Source of the DNA: Holosporales bacterium
GTDB taxonomy: Bacteria > Pseudomonadota > Alphaproteobacteria > RUG11792
Direction of reading: 5' to 3'
Assembly: GCA_031267545.1 (NCBI GenBank)
Contig: JAIRYU010000016.1
Coordinates: 1 to 9,021, forward strand
Length of the DNA stretch: 9,021 nucleotides
The notes beneath the pieces are model-generated. The model had not been told where the DNA came from, did not search any database, and was given only the letters and a program-made list of their open reading frames with translations. This document shows, one piece after another, positions 1-5,645 of the stretch; positions within the stretch are counted from its first letter, which is position 1, and every line of letters starts with the position of its first letter. Position numbers and translations under genes: made by a program.

Positions 1-1
1 T

Positions 2-964
2 GGTATACACGTTGTGTATGATGTGTTTGATAACAACGATACGTTAGAGGCGAAGCTATTAGCGACTAATAGCGGATATGACGTAGTATTCCCGTCGTTT
101 ATTCCATATGCTTCACGACAACATTTTATAGGGGTATACGGAAAGTTAGATAGGTCTAAGTTGCAAAACTTCCGTAATTTGCAAACCGTAGTTACGGAGA
201 AATTCGTTGAAGCTGGCGGCGACTTGGATTACATGGCGCCAATATTTTGGGGGACAACCGGAATTGCGTACAATCGTACCTTGGCGCTGAAAGCCTTGGG
301 GAATGAAGAGGTTTCTTACGATACGTTGTTAAATCCCGAGAAGATCTCAAAGTTATCGAGATACGGGGGAGTTAGTTTTCCGGAAGAGTTCGTAGATATC
401 TTTCCGCAAGCCGGGAGGTTTTGGTCGATTCCTACGGACGATATTCTGGCTATTCCTACGTACAAAAGGAAGTTTCAAAGCATCAGAAAATGGATCAAAA
501 AGTTTTCCTCCAGCTCTATGATGAGTGATATGCTAACCGGCGGCATATGCGTTGCAATTGGTCCTTCTGATAATGCGTGGCGTACCATGAGAGCGGCAAG
601 AGATACGGGAGATGATATACGGTATGTTATTCCGCCGGGATTTGGAATCCTGTGGATAGATTGCGCATGTATTCCAGAAAAAGCGCCACACAAAGACAAT
701 GCTGAAAAATTTATAAATTTCCTTCTGAGGCCAGATGTTTCCGCCATCATAACAAATAAATCTGGGATACTTACGAATGTTAAAGGCGCCGGCGAATTGT
801 ATGCGGAAGAGATTACCAAGTGCGAAAGCGTCTATCCGTCAGATGAGATAATCAAGACTTTATCAATGGGAAACCCAACTGTGTCGGAGGCTGATCTTAA
901 GTATCATAAGGCGGCTGGAAGGGCATGGTCAGAAATAAAGATGCGTGACCGCAGAGATGATTAA
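2..964 (+). CDS. potF: Polyamine ABC transporter substrate-binding protein, PotF/PotD family (5' end outside window)
   Basis: Periplasmic binding protein that would capture putrescine or spermidine and hand it to an ABC importer. The frame is open from base 2, so the GTG at 14 is not the true start: the residues before it (GIHV) continue the family's conserved TGIxVVYDxFxxNExLExKL segment, seen here as VVYDVFDNNDTLEAKLL. The signal peptide and roughly the first 30 mature residues are therefore missing; 320 residues are visible. Other landmarks are GYDVVFPS, FWGTTGIAYN (PotF: WATTGIGYN), GVSFPEEF, GGICVAIG, an Asp in LWIDCACIP where PotF has a ligand-contacting Asp, and FLLRPDV. Compared with E. 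coli PotF (recalled, not aligned), the AIGWAGDVW ligand loop reads AIGPSDNAW, so its Trp and Asp are Pro and Asn here. Substrate preference is thus uncertain. The 3' end overlaps the permease gene, which indicates one transcript and coupled translation. The family call is secure; PotF rather than PotD is likely from overall similarity. Confidence 0.9.
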   Translation, partial: GIHVVYDVFDNNDTLEAKLLATNSGYDVVFPSFIPYASRQHFIGVYGKLDRSKLQNFRNLQTVVTEKFVEAGGDLDYMAPIFWGTTGIAYNRTLALKALGNEEVSYDTLLNPEKISKLSRYGGVSFPEEFVDIFPQAGRFWSIPTDDILAIPTYKRKFQSIRKWIKKFSSSSMMSDMLTGGICVAIGPSDNAWRTMRAARDTGDDIRYVIPPGFGILWIDCACIPEKAPHKDNAEKFINFLLRPDVSAIITNKSGILTNVKGAGELYAEEITKCESVYPSDEIIKTLSMGNPTVSEADLKYHKAAGRAWSEIKMRDRRDD

Positions 965-1754
965 GACGTCAAAGGTTGTAACAACATGCATGATATTTGG
1001 ATTGGTGTTTTTGTATACTCCCATCGTTACGCTCATAATGAGCTCGTTTAATTCCTCCGAAATACCAGGCATTTGGACCCGCTTTTCATTGAGGTGGTTC
1101 AAGGCAGTTCTAGAAGACGAGGATCTAATTCATGCGGGGATTGTTAGCCTGAAAATCGCGACGATATCGGCGACTGGCTCCGTTATTCTCGGAGTATTGT
1201 CTGCCATTGCAACTAGTAGTTGCAATGGATGTTGCCGGAGATTGCTTGGAAGCTTAATGATTATTCCGGTTATTATGCCAGAGATAATAATTGGATTTTC
1301 ATTGTTGATGTTATTTATGGTGTGTGAGGATGTGTTTGGCATTCCGGCGAAGCGCGGAGTTGTTACCGTTACTATAGGCCACATAATGACGACGGTGGCG
1401 TACGTTCACATGACCGTAAGGTCTCGACTCATCTCGTTTGATAAATCGATAGAAGAAGCGGCCCTAGATCTTGGAGCCAGGCCGTTGTGGGTATTTATCA
1501 GAGTCAAGCTTCCGGTTATAGGGAGATCTATTATAACCGGATGGATTCTCGCATTTACATTGTCGCTCGATGATCTGGTCATTGCCAGTTTTTTGACTGG
1601 CCCGGGAGCAACGACTCTTCCAATTCTAATTTTCTCGAATGTGAGGGTTGGAGTAACGCCAGCAATCAGCGCGTTCGCAACCATGTTCATTGGCGTGATA
1701 TTGGTATGCGGATTGCTGTCATTTCTGATATCCAGAAATTCAAAGCCCCTTTAA
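945..1754 (+). CDS. potI: Polyamine ABC transporter inner-membrane permease, PotI/PotC family
   Basis: One of the two membrane subunits of a putrescine/spermidine importer. From the GTG at 945 it is 269 residues, close to PotI length, with about six hydrophobic segments (near residues 12-34, 63-90, 101-126, 138-157, 188-217 and 240-262). The binding-protein-dependent permease EAA loop, which docks onto the ATPase, is EEAALDLGARP followed by a G-less helix and KLP (about 170-190). The following TLSLDDLVIASFLTGPGATT and IFSNVRVGV are near-identical to PotI. The start is unresolved: GTG 945 or ATG 957, neither with a strong Shine-Dalgarno sequence. Both lie inside the end of the binding-protein gene, so translation is probably coupled to it. 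The ATPase (PotG/PotA) and second permease (PotH/PotB) needed for function must lie left of the window or elsewhere. The gene ends 27 bp from the convergent pyrH stop, with no hairpin terminator between them. Confidence 0.92.
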   Translation: MTAEMIKTSKVVTTCMIFGLVFLYTPIVTLIMSSFNSSEIPGIWTRFSLRWFKAVLEDEDLIHAGIVSLKIATISATGSVILGVLSAIATSSCNGCCRRLLGSLMIIPVIMPEIIIGFSLLMLFMVCEDVFGIPAKRGVVTVTIGHIMTTVAYVHMTVRSRLISFDKSIEEAALDLGARPLWVFIRVKLPVIGRSIITGWILAFTLSLDDLVIASFLTGPGATTLPILIFSNVRVGVTPAISAFATMFIGVILVCGLLSFLISRNSKPL

Positions 1755-1781
1755 GGAAAAGGAAGAAATCTATATAGGAGT

Positions 1782-2486
1782 CTATCTAGCCACGGACATC
1801 TTTATCTCGCCATTAATTGCGCGCGCGAAGCAGTTGGGTTCGCTTGCCGAAAATACGTAGATCGGTAATTTATACTTGGAAGCTACCTCAAATGCCGTTT
1901 GATCCATCACTGACAAACATCTCCGAATTGCGTCGCTATGCGTTAATTCCGGAATATATTGCGCGTTAGCGAACAGGCGCGGATCCAAGTCATATATCCC
2001 ATCAGTTTTTGTCGCTTTTAATAGAACGTTACAGCGAGCCATTATCGCGGCTACAACAGCTACCGTGTCGGTTGAAAAATACGGCAGTCCAATGCCCCCG
2101 CAAAAGATCACAACATCGTTACTTGGCAACAGCCTGTTAAGCGTATAAATATCGTTTGACAATATATTAAACGGAAGATGCAGCGTTGATACGGCGGCAA
2201 CGCTCATGCCGCATGACGCAAGCGCATCCCTCATGATAACGCAATTCATAACGGTCGATAACATGCCTACAGTATCGGCTGTTTCAGTAATCATGAATCT
2301 GCAATTCTGAAAATCGCGCCCCCTTATGATATTGCCGCCGCCAACGACCAGACAAACCTTTACTCCAGAATCTACAACATTCTTTATGTTGGAGCAGACG
2401 CCGGAGATCGCCTGCGAATCAAAAATACCCTCGGCTCCGGAAAGCGCTTCGCCTGAAATTTTGATTAAGACACGCTCCACTTTCAC
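1782..2486 (-). CDS. pyrH: UMP kinase (uridylate kinase)
   Basis: Cytoplasmic hexameric enzyme phosphorylating UMP to UDP with ATP, in pyrimidine nucleotide synthesis. At 234 residues it is the normal length for bacterial PyrH of the amino-acid kinase fold. Visible signatures are KISGEAL (9-15), VVGGGNIIRGR (47-57), the UMP-contacting ADTVGMLSTVMN (70-81), GGIGLPYFSTDT (130-141, the family's GxGxPxFxTD) and KATKTDGIYDLDP (157-169), plus a late VMDQTAFE. The usual C-terminal GTxV end is replaced by a short KMSVAR tail. The start is GTG at 2486, 11 nt after the tsf stop, with no clear Shine-Dalgarno sequence, so coupling to tsf translation is likely; a second GTG at 2480 is possible. The gene order tsf-pyrH is the ancestral one, but frr, which often follows, is not here: the next gene is the convergent permease. 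Confidence 0.96.
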   Translation of the reverse strand: MKVERVLIKISGEALSGAEGIFDSQAISGVCSNIKNVVDSGVKVCLVVGGGNIIRGRDFQNCRFMITETADTVGMLSTVMNCVIMRDALASCGMSVAAVSTLHLPFNILSNDIYTLNRLLPSNDVVIFCGGIGLPYFSTDTVAVVAAIMARCNVLLKATKTDGIYDLDPRLFANAQYIPELTHSDAIRRCLSVMDQTAFEVASKYKLPIYVFSASEPNCFARAINGEIKMSVAR

Positions 2487-2497
2487 GAACAGCGCGC

Positions 2498-3385
2498 CTA
2501 GTCCGCGGTCTCTGACTTCTTAAGTCCTTCGCCAAGAACAAACTTTTCAAAGCCGGTGATTTGGACGCCATATTGAGTTTCCTTATTGAATTCGTCGATA
2601 ACGGCTGAAACTTTTAACTTACCATCGATAACGAAAATCTGGTCCATTAGCGCTCTTTCTTCATAAAATTTTTTAATTCGTCCCTCCGCGATTTTCTCGG
2701 CAATATTTCGCGGTTTCCCGAGCTCAACAGCCTGATTGATAGCTATTTCCTTCTCCTTGGATATTACGTCGCTTGGAACGCTACACTGACATAGATACGC
2801 AGGATTCGCGGCGGCTATATGCATCGCTATCTTCCGGCCAAATTCAATGAGTATAGGTTTGTCGAATTCATGCGATGACTCCATCGCCACGGCGACTCCT
2901 ATCTTTCCCATTCCTGGACATACTGCGCCATGCACATAGGTTCCTATTACGCCGTTTTCCACCTTAATTATTTTATGCCTTCTGATTGAAATATTTTCTC
3001 CGACTATCGAGTTCAGCATGTCTATCTCATCCTTCAGCGGCTTGCCGTCTATCACGGCGGCCATAACGTCGTCTGTTTCAAGGGCAATGTTAGCTACCTT
3101 TCCAACAAGCGCCTGAAATTTATCGTTTCTTGCCACAAAGTCCGTCTCTGAGTTGATTTCAACAATTGCAGTGCTCATCTTGTCGTTTGCGACAGCTACG
3201 GCAACTAATCCTTCAGCGGCCACGTGCGACGATTTTTTAGCGGCGGCCATCAGTCCCTTTTTACGTAGGAGCTCTTCAGCCGCCTGCATATTCCCATTAC
3301 TCTCAATGAGGGCTCTTTTGCAGTCCATCATACCAGCTCCGGTCTTATCACGAAGTTGCTTCACCAGCGTCGCGCTTATTTCCAT
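2498..3385 (-). CDS. tsf: Translation elongation factor Ts
   Basis: Guanine-nucleotide exchange factor that releases GDP from EF-Tu in the cytoplasm. At 295 residues it is full length. It has the N-terminal UBA-like domain with RDKTGAGMMDCKRAL (12-26), the EF-Tu-contacting TDFVARN (81-87), a GMGKIGVAVAMES core segment, the MHIAAANP motif and EKEIA. The RKKGLMAAAKKS and VAAEGLV stretch and the overall length fit Alphaproteobacteria better than Gammaproteobacteria. The ATG at 3385 gives the canonical M-x-I-x-A-x-LVKxLRxKTG beginning; the Shine-Dalgarno sequence is weak. It is followed after 11 nt by pyrH, forming a two-gene operon. The usual upstream partner rpsB is missing: the next upstream gene is tssF, 255 bp away. 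A good sigma70-like promoter lies about 60 bp upstream, so the pair is probably transcribed independently. Confidence 0.97.
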   Translation of the reverse strand: MEISATLVKQLRDKTGAGMMDCKRALIESNGNMQAAEELLRKKGLMAAAKKSSHVAAEGLVAVAVANDKMSTAIVEINSETDFVARNDKFQALVGKVANIALETDDVMAAVIDGKPLKDEIDMLNSIVGENISIRRHKIIKVENGVIGTYVHGAVCPGMGKIGVAVAMESSHEFDKPILIEFGRKIAMHIAAANPAYLCQCSVPSDVISKEKEIAINQAVELGKPRNIAEKIAEGRIKKFYEERALMDQIFVIDGKLKVSAVIDEFNKETQYGVQITGFEKFVLGEGLKKSETAD

Positions 3386-3445
3386 CTCGCACTACCACTC
3401 ACACAAGGCCAATCTTCCGCCGCATACACGCAGAAGCCATGCCGC

Positions 3446-3474
3446 AGTATACTACTGTTTAGCGTGTGGATCAA
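3446..3474 (-). promoter_or_regulatory. Candidate sigma70 promoter for tsf-pyrH
   Basis: Read on the minus strand, TTGATC (3474-3469; 4 of 6 to TTGACA) and TATACT (3451-3446; 5 of 6 to TATAAT) are separated by exactly 17 bp. Transcription would begin near 3438, giving a leader of about 50 nt before the tsf ATG at 3385. Its position explains how tsf-pyrH can be expressed without rpsB upstream. The call rests on consensus match and spacing only. Confidence 0.5.
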
Positions 3475-3483
3475 TCAGATCCA
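3467..3483. repeat. Perfect inverted repeat over the -35 of the tsf promoter
   Basis: TGGATC (3467-3472), five bases, then GATCCA (3478-3483) form a perfect 6-bp inverted repeat that covers the candidate -35 hexamer at 3469-3474. This is where a repressor site would be expected, but the arms are short and could arise by chance. There is no T-run next to it, so it is not a terminator. Confidence 0.35.
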
Positions 3484-3550
3484 GCTTACTGCTCCGCGTT
3501 CGCTTTGTAGAAAAGAGCGTATTGAATTTTGTTTAGAATCGCCAATAATC

Positions 3551-3572
3551 ACGGTCAACCGTAATCGACGGT
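3551..3572. repeat. Interlocking short inverted repeats
   Basis: ACGGT (3551-3555), two bases, ACCGT (3558-3562), five bases, ACGGT (3568-3572). The central arm can pair with either flank, giving two mutually exclusive 5-bp stems. It lies 69 bp after the tssF stop on the minus strand. It lacks a following T-run, so it is not a standard intrinsic terminator. It could be a protein-binding site or a weak RNA switch, or chance. Confidence 0.3.
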
Positions 3573-3640
3573 AGTGTTGTTGAGATATTCTTCTGGTTAT
3601 AGGTAAAAGGGCATGGCGAGAGGCATAATGGTTTACTAAC

Positions 3641-5440
3641 TTATAGTAACTCGCTACGTCCAGATGTGGGAGCCCACGTCGCGATCTTCTGACCCGATAA
3701 GCAAGATATCAGGTTAAGCTGGACGAACGAATTTAAGGATATGATTGATGAAAAGTACTGATTAAGGACGCAGCAACAGAGGTAACTAAGCGGAGCTCCA
3801 TTCGGCTCGTTCGTATACGCCGCAATCTCTCGTCCCCTTACAAATCCTCTCCACGCATCTTTCCCGAACCTGCGGACTATGTCGGAAATCTTAATGTCGG
3901 CAATACCGTCAAGCGGCCCTGTTCCACTGGGTTGCGTCCAGAATATATCAACAAGCTTCTTGATTTGGAGCAAAATGTTACTTGCGCCAGCCATCGATAC
4001 ATGCGACGACGAAAGCTGCGATATCAATTCCCACAGCGCCGTTGAGTTGTCTGTGAATGAAACGGGCGGCGATGTGTTGTATAATAACCTCGCGTCGTAT
4101 CCGGCCGTTTCTACGGTTCCGACCGTCATCTTCGATAACGTTGGGATGTCTCTAGCTTCGAATCTATTGGTGCACAGCGTTTTAGCATATATCGCAGCGT
4201 CGTATGTTTTGAACGGATCCATCTTAGCGTCAACAAGCGAGATGTAAGTATCAAATCCATTAAGGTTTCTGATACTTGCAGAATCCTTACTTGATAGCCA
4301 GAATACATCATGTTCGATATTTGTATCCGTATCTACAGAAAGAGAAAAGTACGGCTGTATGATCGTATCATCTCTGGTAGAGCTGTCTATCATATGCGCA
4401 TTGAGTATCGAATGAATTTCTATAGATCGATCTCTCGACTGATCCGCTAGCAAAAGGTATTTAGTCTTGACGCCGTCAAATCGAAATGGGTCGGACGTTA
4501 CAGGAAATAAGTTTACGATTGGAGTTGAATTTATGATGATCGAATCGGTCGTGATGAGCTGTCGTAGCCTATCGTCTGATAGACGAACCCCCACAAAAAT
4601 TGATATGTCTTCAATCCCGCTTACGCCAGACTCTTCGATTGCCTTGTCAAGATTTAGAATTCGGAAAAACATGAACTTGCGTTTGAAATGCAGCATTTCT
4701 TGAAATAGCTGAAGCGCGTTGGTCGAATATTTGGAGACAGGACAAACAGATTCCGTGTGTGAAAACCCGCACTGCGTAACGTTTTCTGGATTAATTTCTA
4801 TGTCCCTATTACCCACTCGTAAGAATACAGATCTGTCGTGATTAGCAAATATCGCAGAATACACAAGCAAGGCGTCGTCTGTAATCTCAGATTTTATGTG
4901 GAATAGTAGATCAGAAATACCTATGTTTTCTAACGGAACGGAGGCTCGGTTTGATATATTGATTTTAATGTACCAGTCGCCAGCGGCCGCTGATCGTCGC
5001 TCCTGCGCGAGGCATATGCCTGTGATAGTAATTGGGTATATATTAAGTTGATATACCGTTCTAAACGAGCATTCAGCTCCTGTTACTGATGTGGCAAACA
5101 GATTTGTACATTTAGGAATCACAATTTTTTCAGAAAGTAAAACCGCGTTGCTTGCCTCGAATTTGGCCACGCTGCACGGCGGGAAAATATTGATGAGATT
5201 GGGATACAGTGCCGAAAGTAAATAGCTGGCTATTTCTTGCGAATTACCATCAATTTTTTGATGAAGTTTTGCTGACATGAATGCAACAGATTCTATAATT
5301 CTTTCTGTATGCGGATCGGAGGATTCTCCGTCTCTTATGTCAAGTCTAGAGGCAATATCGGGGTGGGCTTTCGCAAATGCTCCGCCGCTCTTCCTCAATG
5401 AAATTAATTCGTCCCTGTAGTAGTTCAAAAAACTCTTCAT
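3641..5440 (-). CDS. tssF: Type VI secretion system baseplate subunit TssF
   Basis: TssF (VasA/ImpG family) pairs with TssG in the wedges of the type VI secretion baseplate, which assembles at the inner membrane and primes tail-tube and sheath polymerisation. The N-terminus FLNYYRDELISLRKSGGAFA, then HPDIASRLDI, SSDPHTERIIESVAF and a YLLSALYPNL segment are the family hallmark. The C-terminus carries the conserved LNSFVQL and a W-A-P-x-S-GR end. So the 599-residue protein is intact, in the usual 580-630 range. The ORF opens at an ATG at 5485, which would add 15 residues (614 in total). I prefer the ATG at 5440 because TssF proteins normally begin only a few residues before the YY-x-EL motif, and GGGA lies just upstream. 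Neither tssG nor tssE is adjacent: downstream is an intergenic gap and then tsf, and upstream is a divergent gene. Base composition is AT-richer than the right-hand operon. Confidence 0.93.
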   Translation of the reverse strand: MKSFLNYYRDELISLRKSGGAFAKAHPDIASRLDIRDGESSDPHTERIIESVAFMSAKLHQKIDGNSQEIASYLLSALYPNLINIFPPCSVAKFEASNAVLLSEKIVIPKCTNLFATSVTGAECSFRTVYQLNIYPITITGICLAQERRSAAAGDWYIKINISNRASVPLENIGISDLLFHIKSEITDDALLVYSAIFANHDRSVFLRVGNRDIEINPENVTQCGFSHTESVCPVSKYSTNALQLFQEMLHFKRKFMFFRILNLDKAIEESGVSGIEDISIFVGVRLSDDRLRQLITTDSIIINSTPIVNLFPVTSDPFRFDGVKTKYLLLADQSRDRSIEIHSILNAHMIDSSTRDDTIIQPYFSLSVDTDTNIEHDVFWLSSKDSASIRNLNGFDTYISLVDAKMDPFKTYDAAIYAKTLCTNRFEARDIPTLSKMTVGTVETAGYDARLLYNTSPPVSFTDNSTALWELISQLSSSHVSMAGASNILLQIKKLVDIFWTQPSGTGPLDGIADIKISDIVRRFGKDAWRGFVRGREIAAYTNEPNGAPLSYLCCCVLNQYFSSIISLNSFVQLNLISCLSGQKIATWAPTSGRSELL

Positions 5441-5556
5441 ATTTCCCATTGGGGAAGTGCGCTGCTTGATTTCGCAAAAGCGCATCGCCTATTCATGGCT
5501 GATCCCGTGCTGCACTAACTCGGACGTAGAAGAATCCTACATGAATTAACAAAAAA

Positions 5557-5584
5557 TTAACATTATTTTTTTAAACTTTATCTT
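5557..5584 (+). promoter_or_regulatory. Candidate promoter for the exported-protein operon
   Basis: TTAACA (5557-5562; 5 of 6 to TTGACA) and TATCTT (5579-5584; 4 of 6 to TATAAT) are 16 bp apart in an AT-rich tract. The octamer AATTAACA occurs twice, at 5544-5551 and 5555-5562, an 11-bp period that puts both copies on one face of the helix. The second copy contains the -35. This would give a leader of about 55 nt before the GTG at 5646. Evidence is consensus match only. Confidence 0.35.
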
Positions 5585-5605
5585 AGAAAGCCGTAATAGT
5601 TTCAA
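5577..5605 (-). promoter_or_regulatory. Candidate promoter for tssF
   Basis: On the minus strand TTGAAA (5605-5600; 5 of 6 to TTGACA) and GATAAA (5582-5577; 4 of 6 to TATAAT) are 17 bp apart. A transcript would start near 5570 and leave a leader of about 85-130 nt depending on which tssF start is used. It overlaps the candidate plus-strand promoter, so the two directions may compete. Confidence 0.4.
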
Positions 5606-5626
5606 TTTGCAAACTAGGCAGGCGCA

Positions 5627-5636
5627 AAGGGGGGGG
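5627..5636 (+). promoter_or_regulatory. Shine-Dalgarno made from a run of eight G
   Basis: AA followed by eight G (5629-5636) lies 9 nt before the GTG at 5646. AAGGGGG can pair with the anti-Shine-Dalgarno sequence AAGGAGG target, with one G-U wobble. This site decides the start: the longer reading frame from TTG 5607 has no ribosome site, and only the GTG start puts the hydrophobic segment at the N-terminus with a short basic leader. Slippage in the G-run would change spacing rather than frame. Confidence 0.5.
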
Positions 5637-5645
5637 CTGACACAA

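Larger units (their letters stand above)
3386..3640. other. Intergenic region between tssF and tsf
   Basis: This 255-bp stretch has no credible gene on either strand. I found no rpsB remnant, no tssG start after the tssF stop, and no tRNA (no T-loop-like GTTCRA with a matching acceptor stem). It holds the candidate tsf promoter, the inverted repeat over its -35, and an interlocking ACCGT/ACGGT motif (3551-3572). No hairpin followed by a T-run marks the end of the tssF transcript. Confidence 0.6.

Noticed and set aside
14..16. GTG at 14 as the true start of the binding-protein gene
   Set aside because: The frame is open to the left edge, and the residues before it (GIHV) continue the conserved family segment, so the gene is cut by the window edge.
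1752..1784. Possible bidirectional terminator between the convergent permease and pyrH genes
   Set aside because: There is no stem longer than about 3 bp in the 27-bp gap; only A-rich and T-rich stretches are seen.
3153..3574. Plus-strand frames of 127 and 72 codons across the tsf start and the intergenic gap
   Set aside because: They are largely antisense to tsf, have no family resemblance and no ribosome site.
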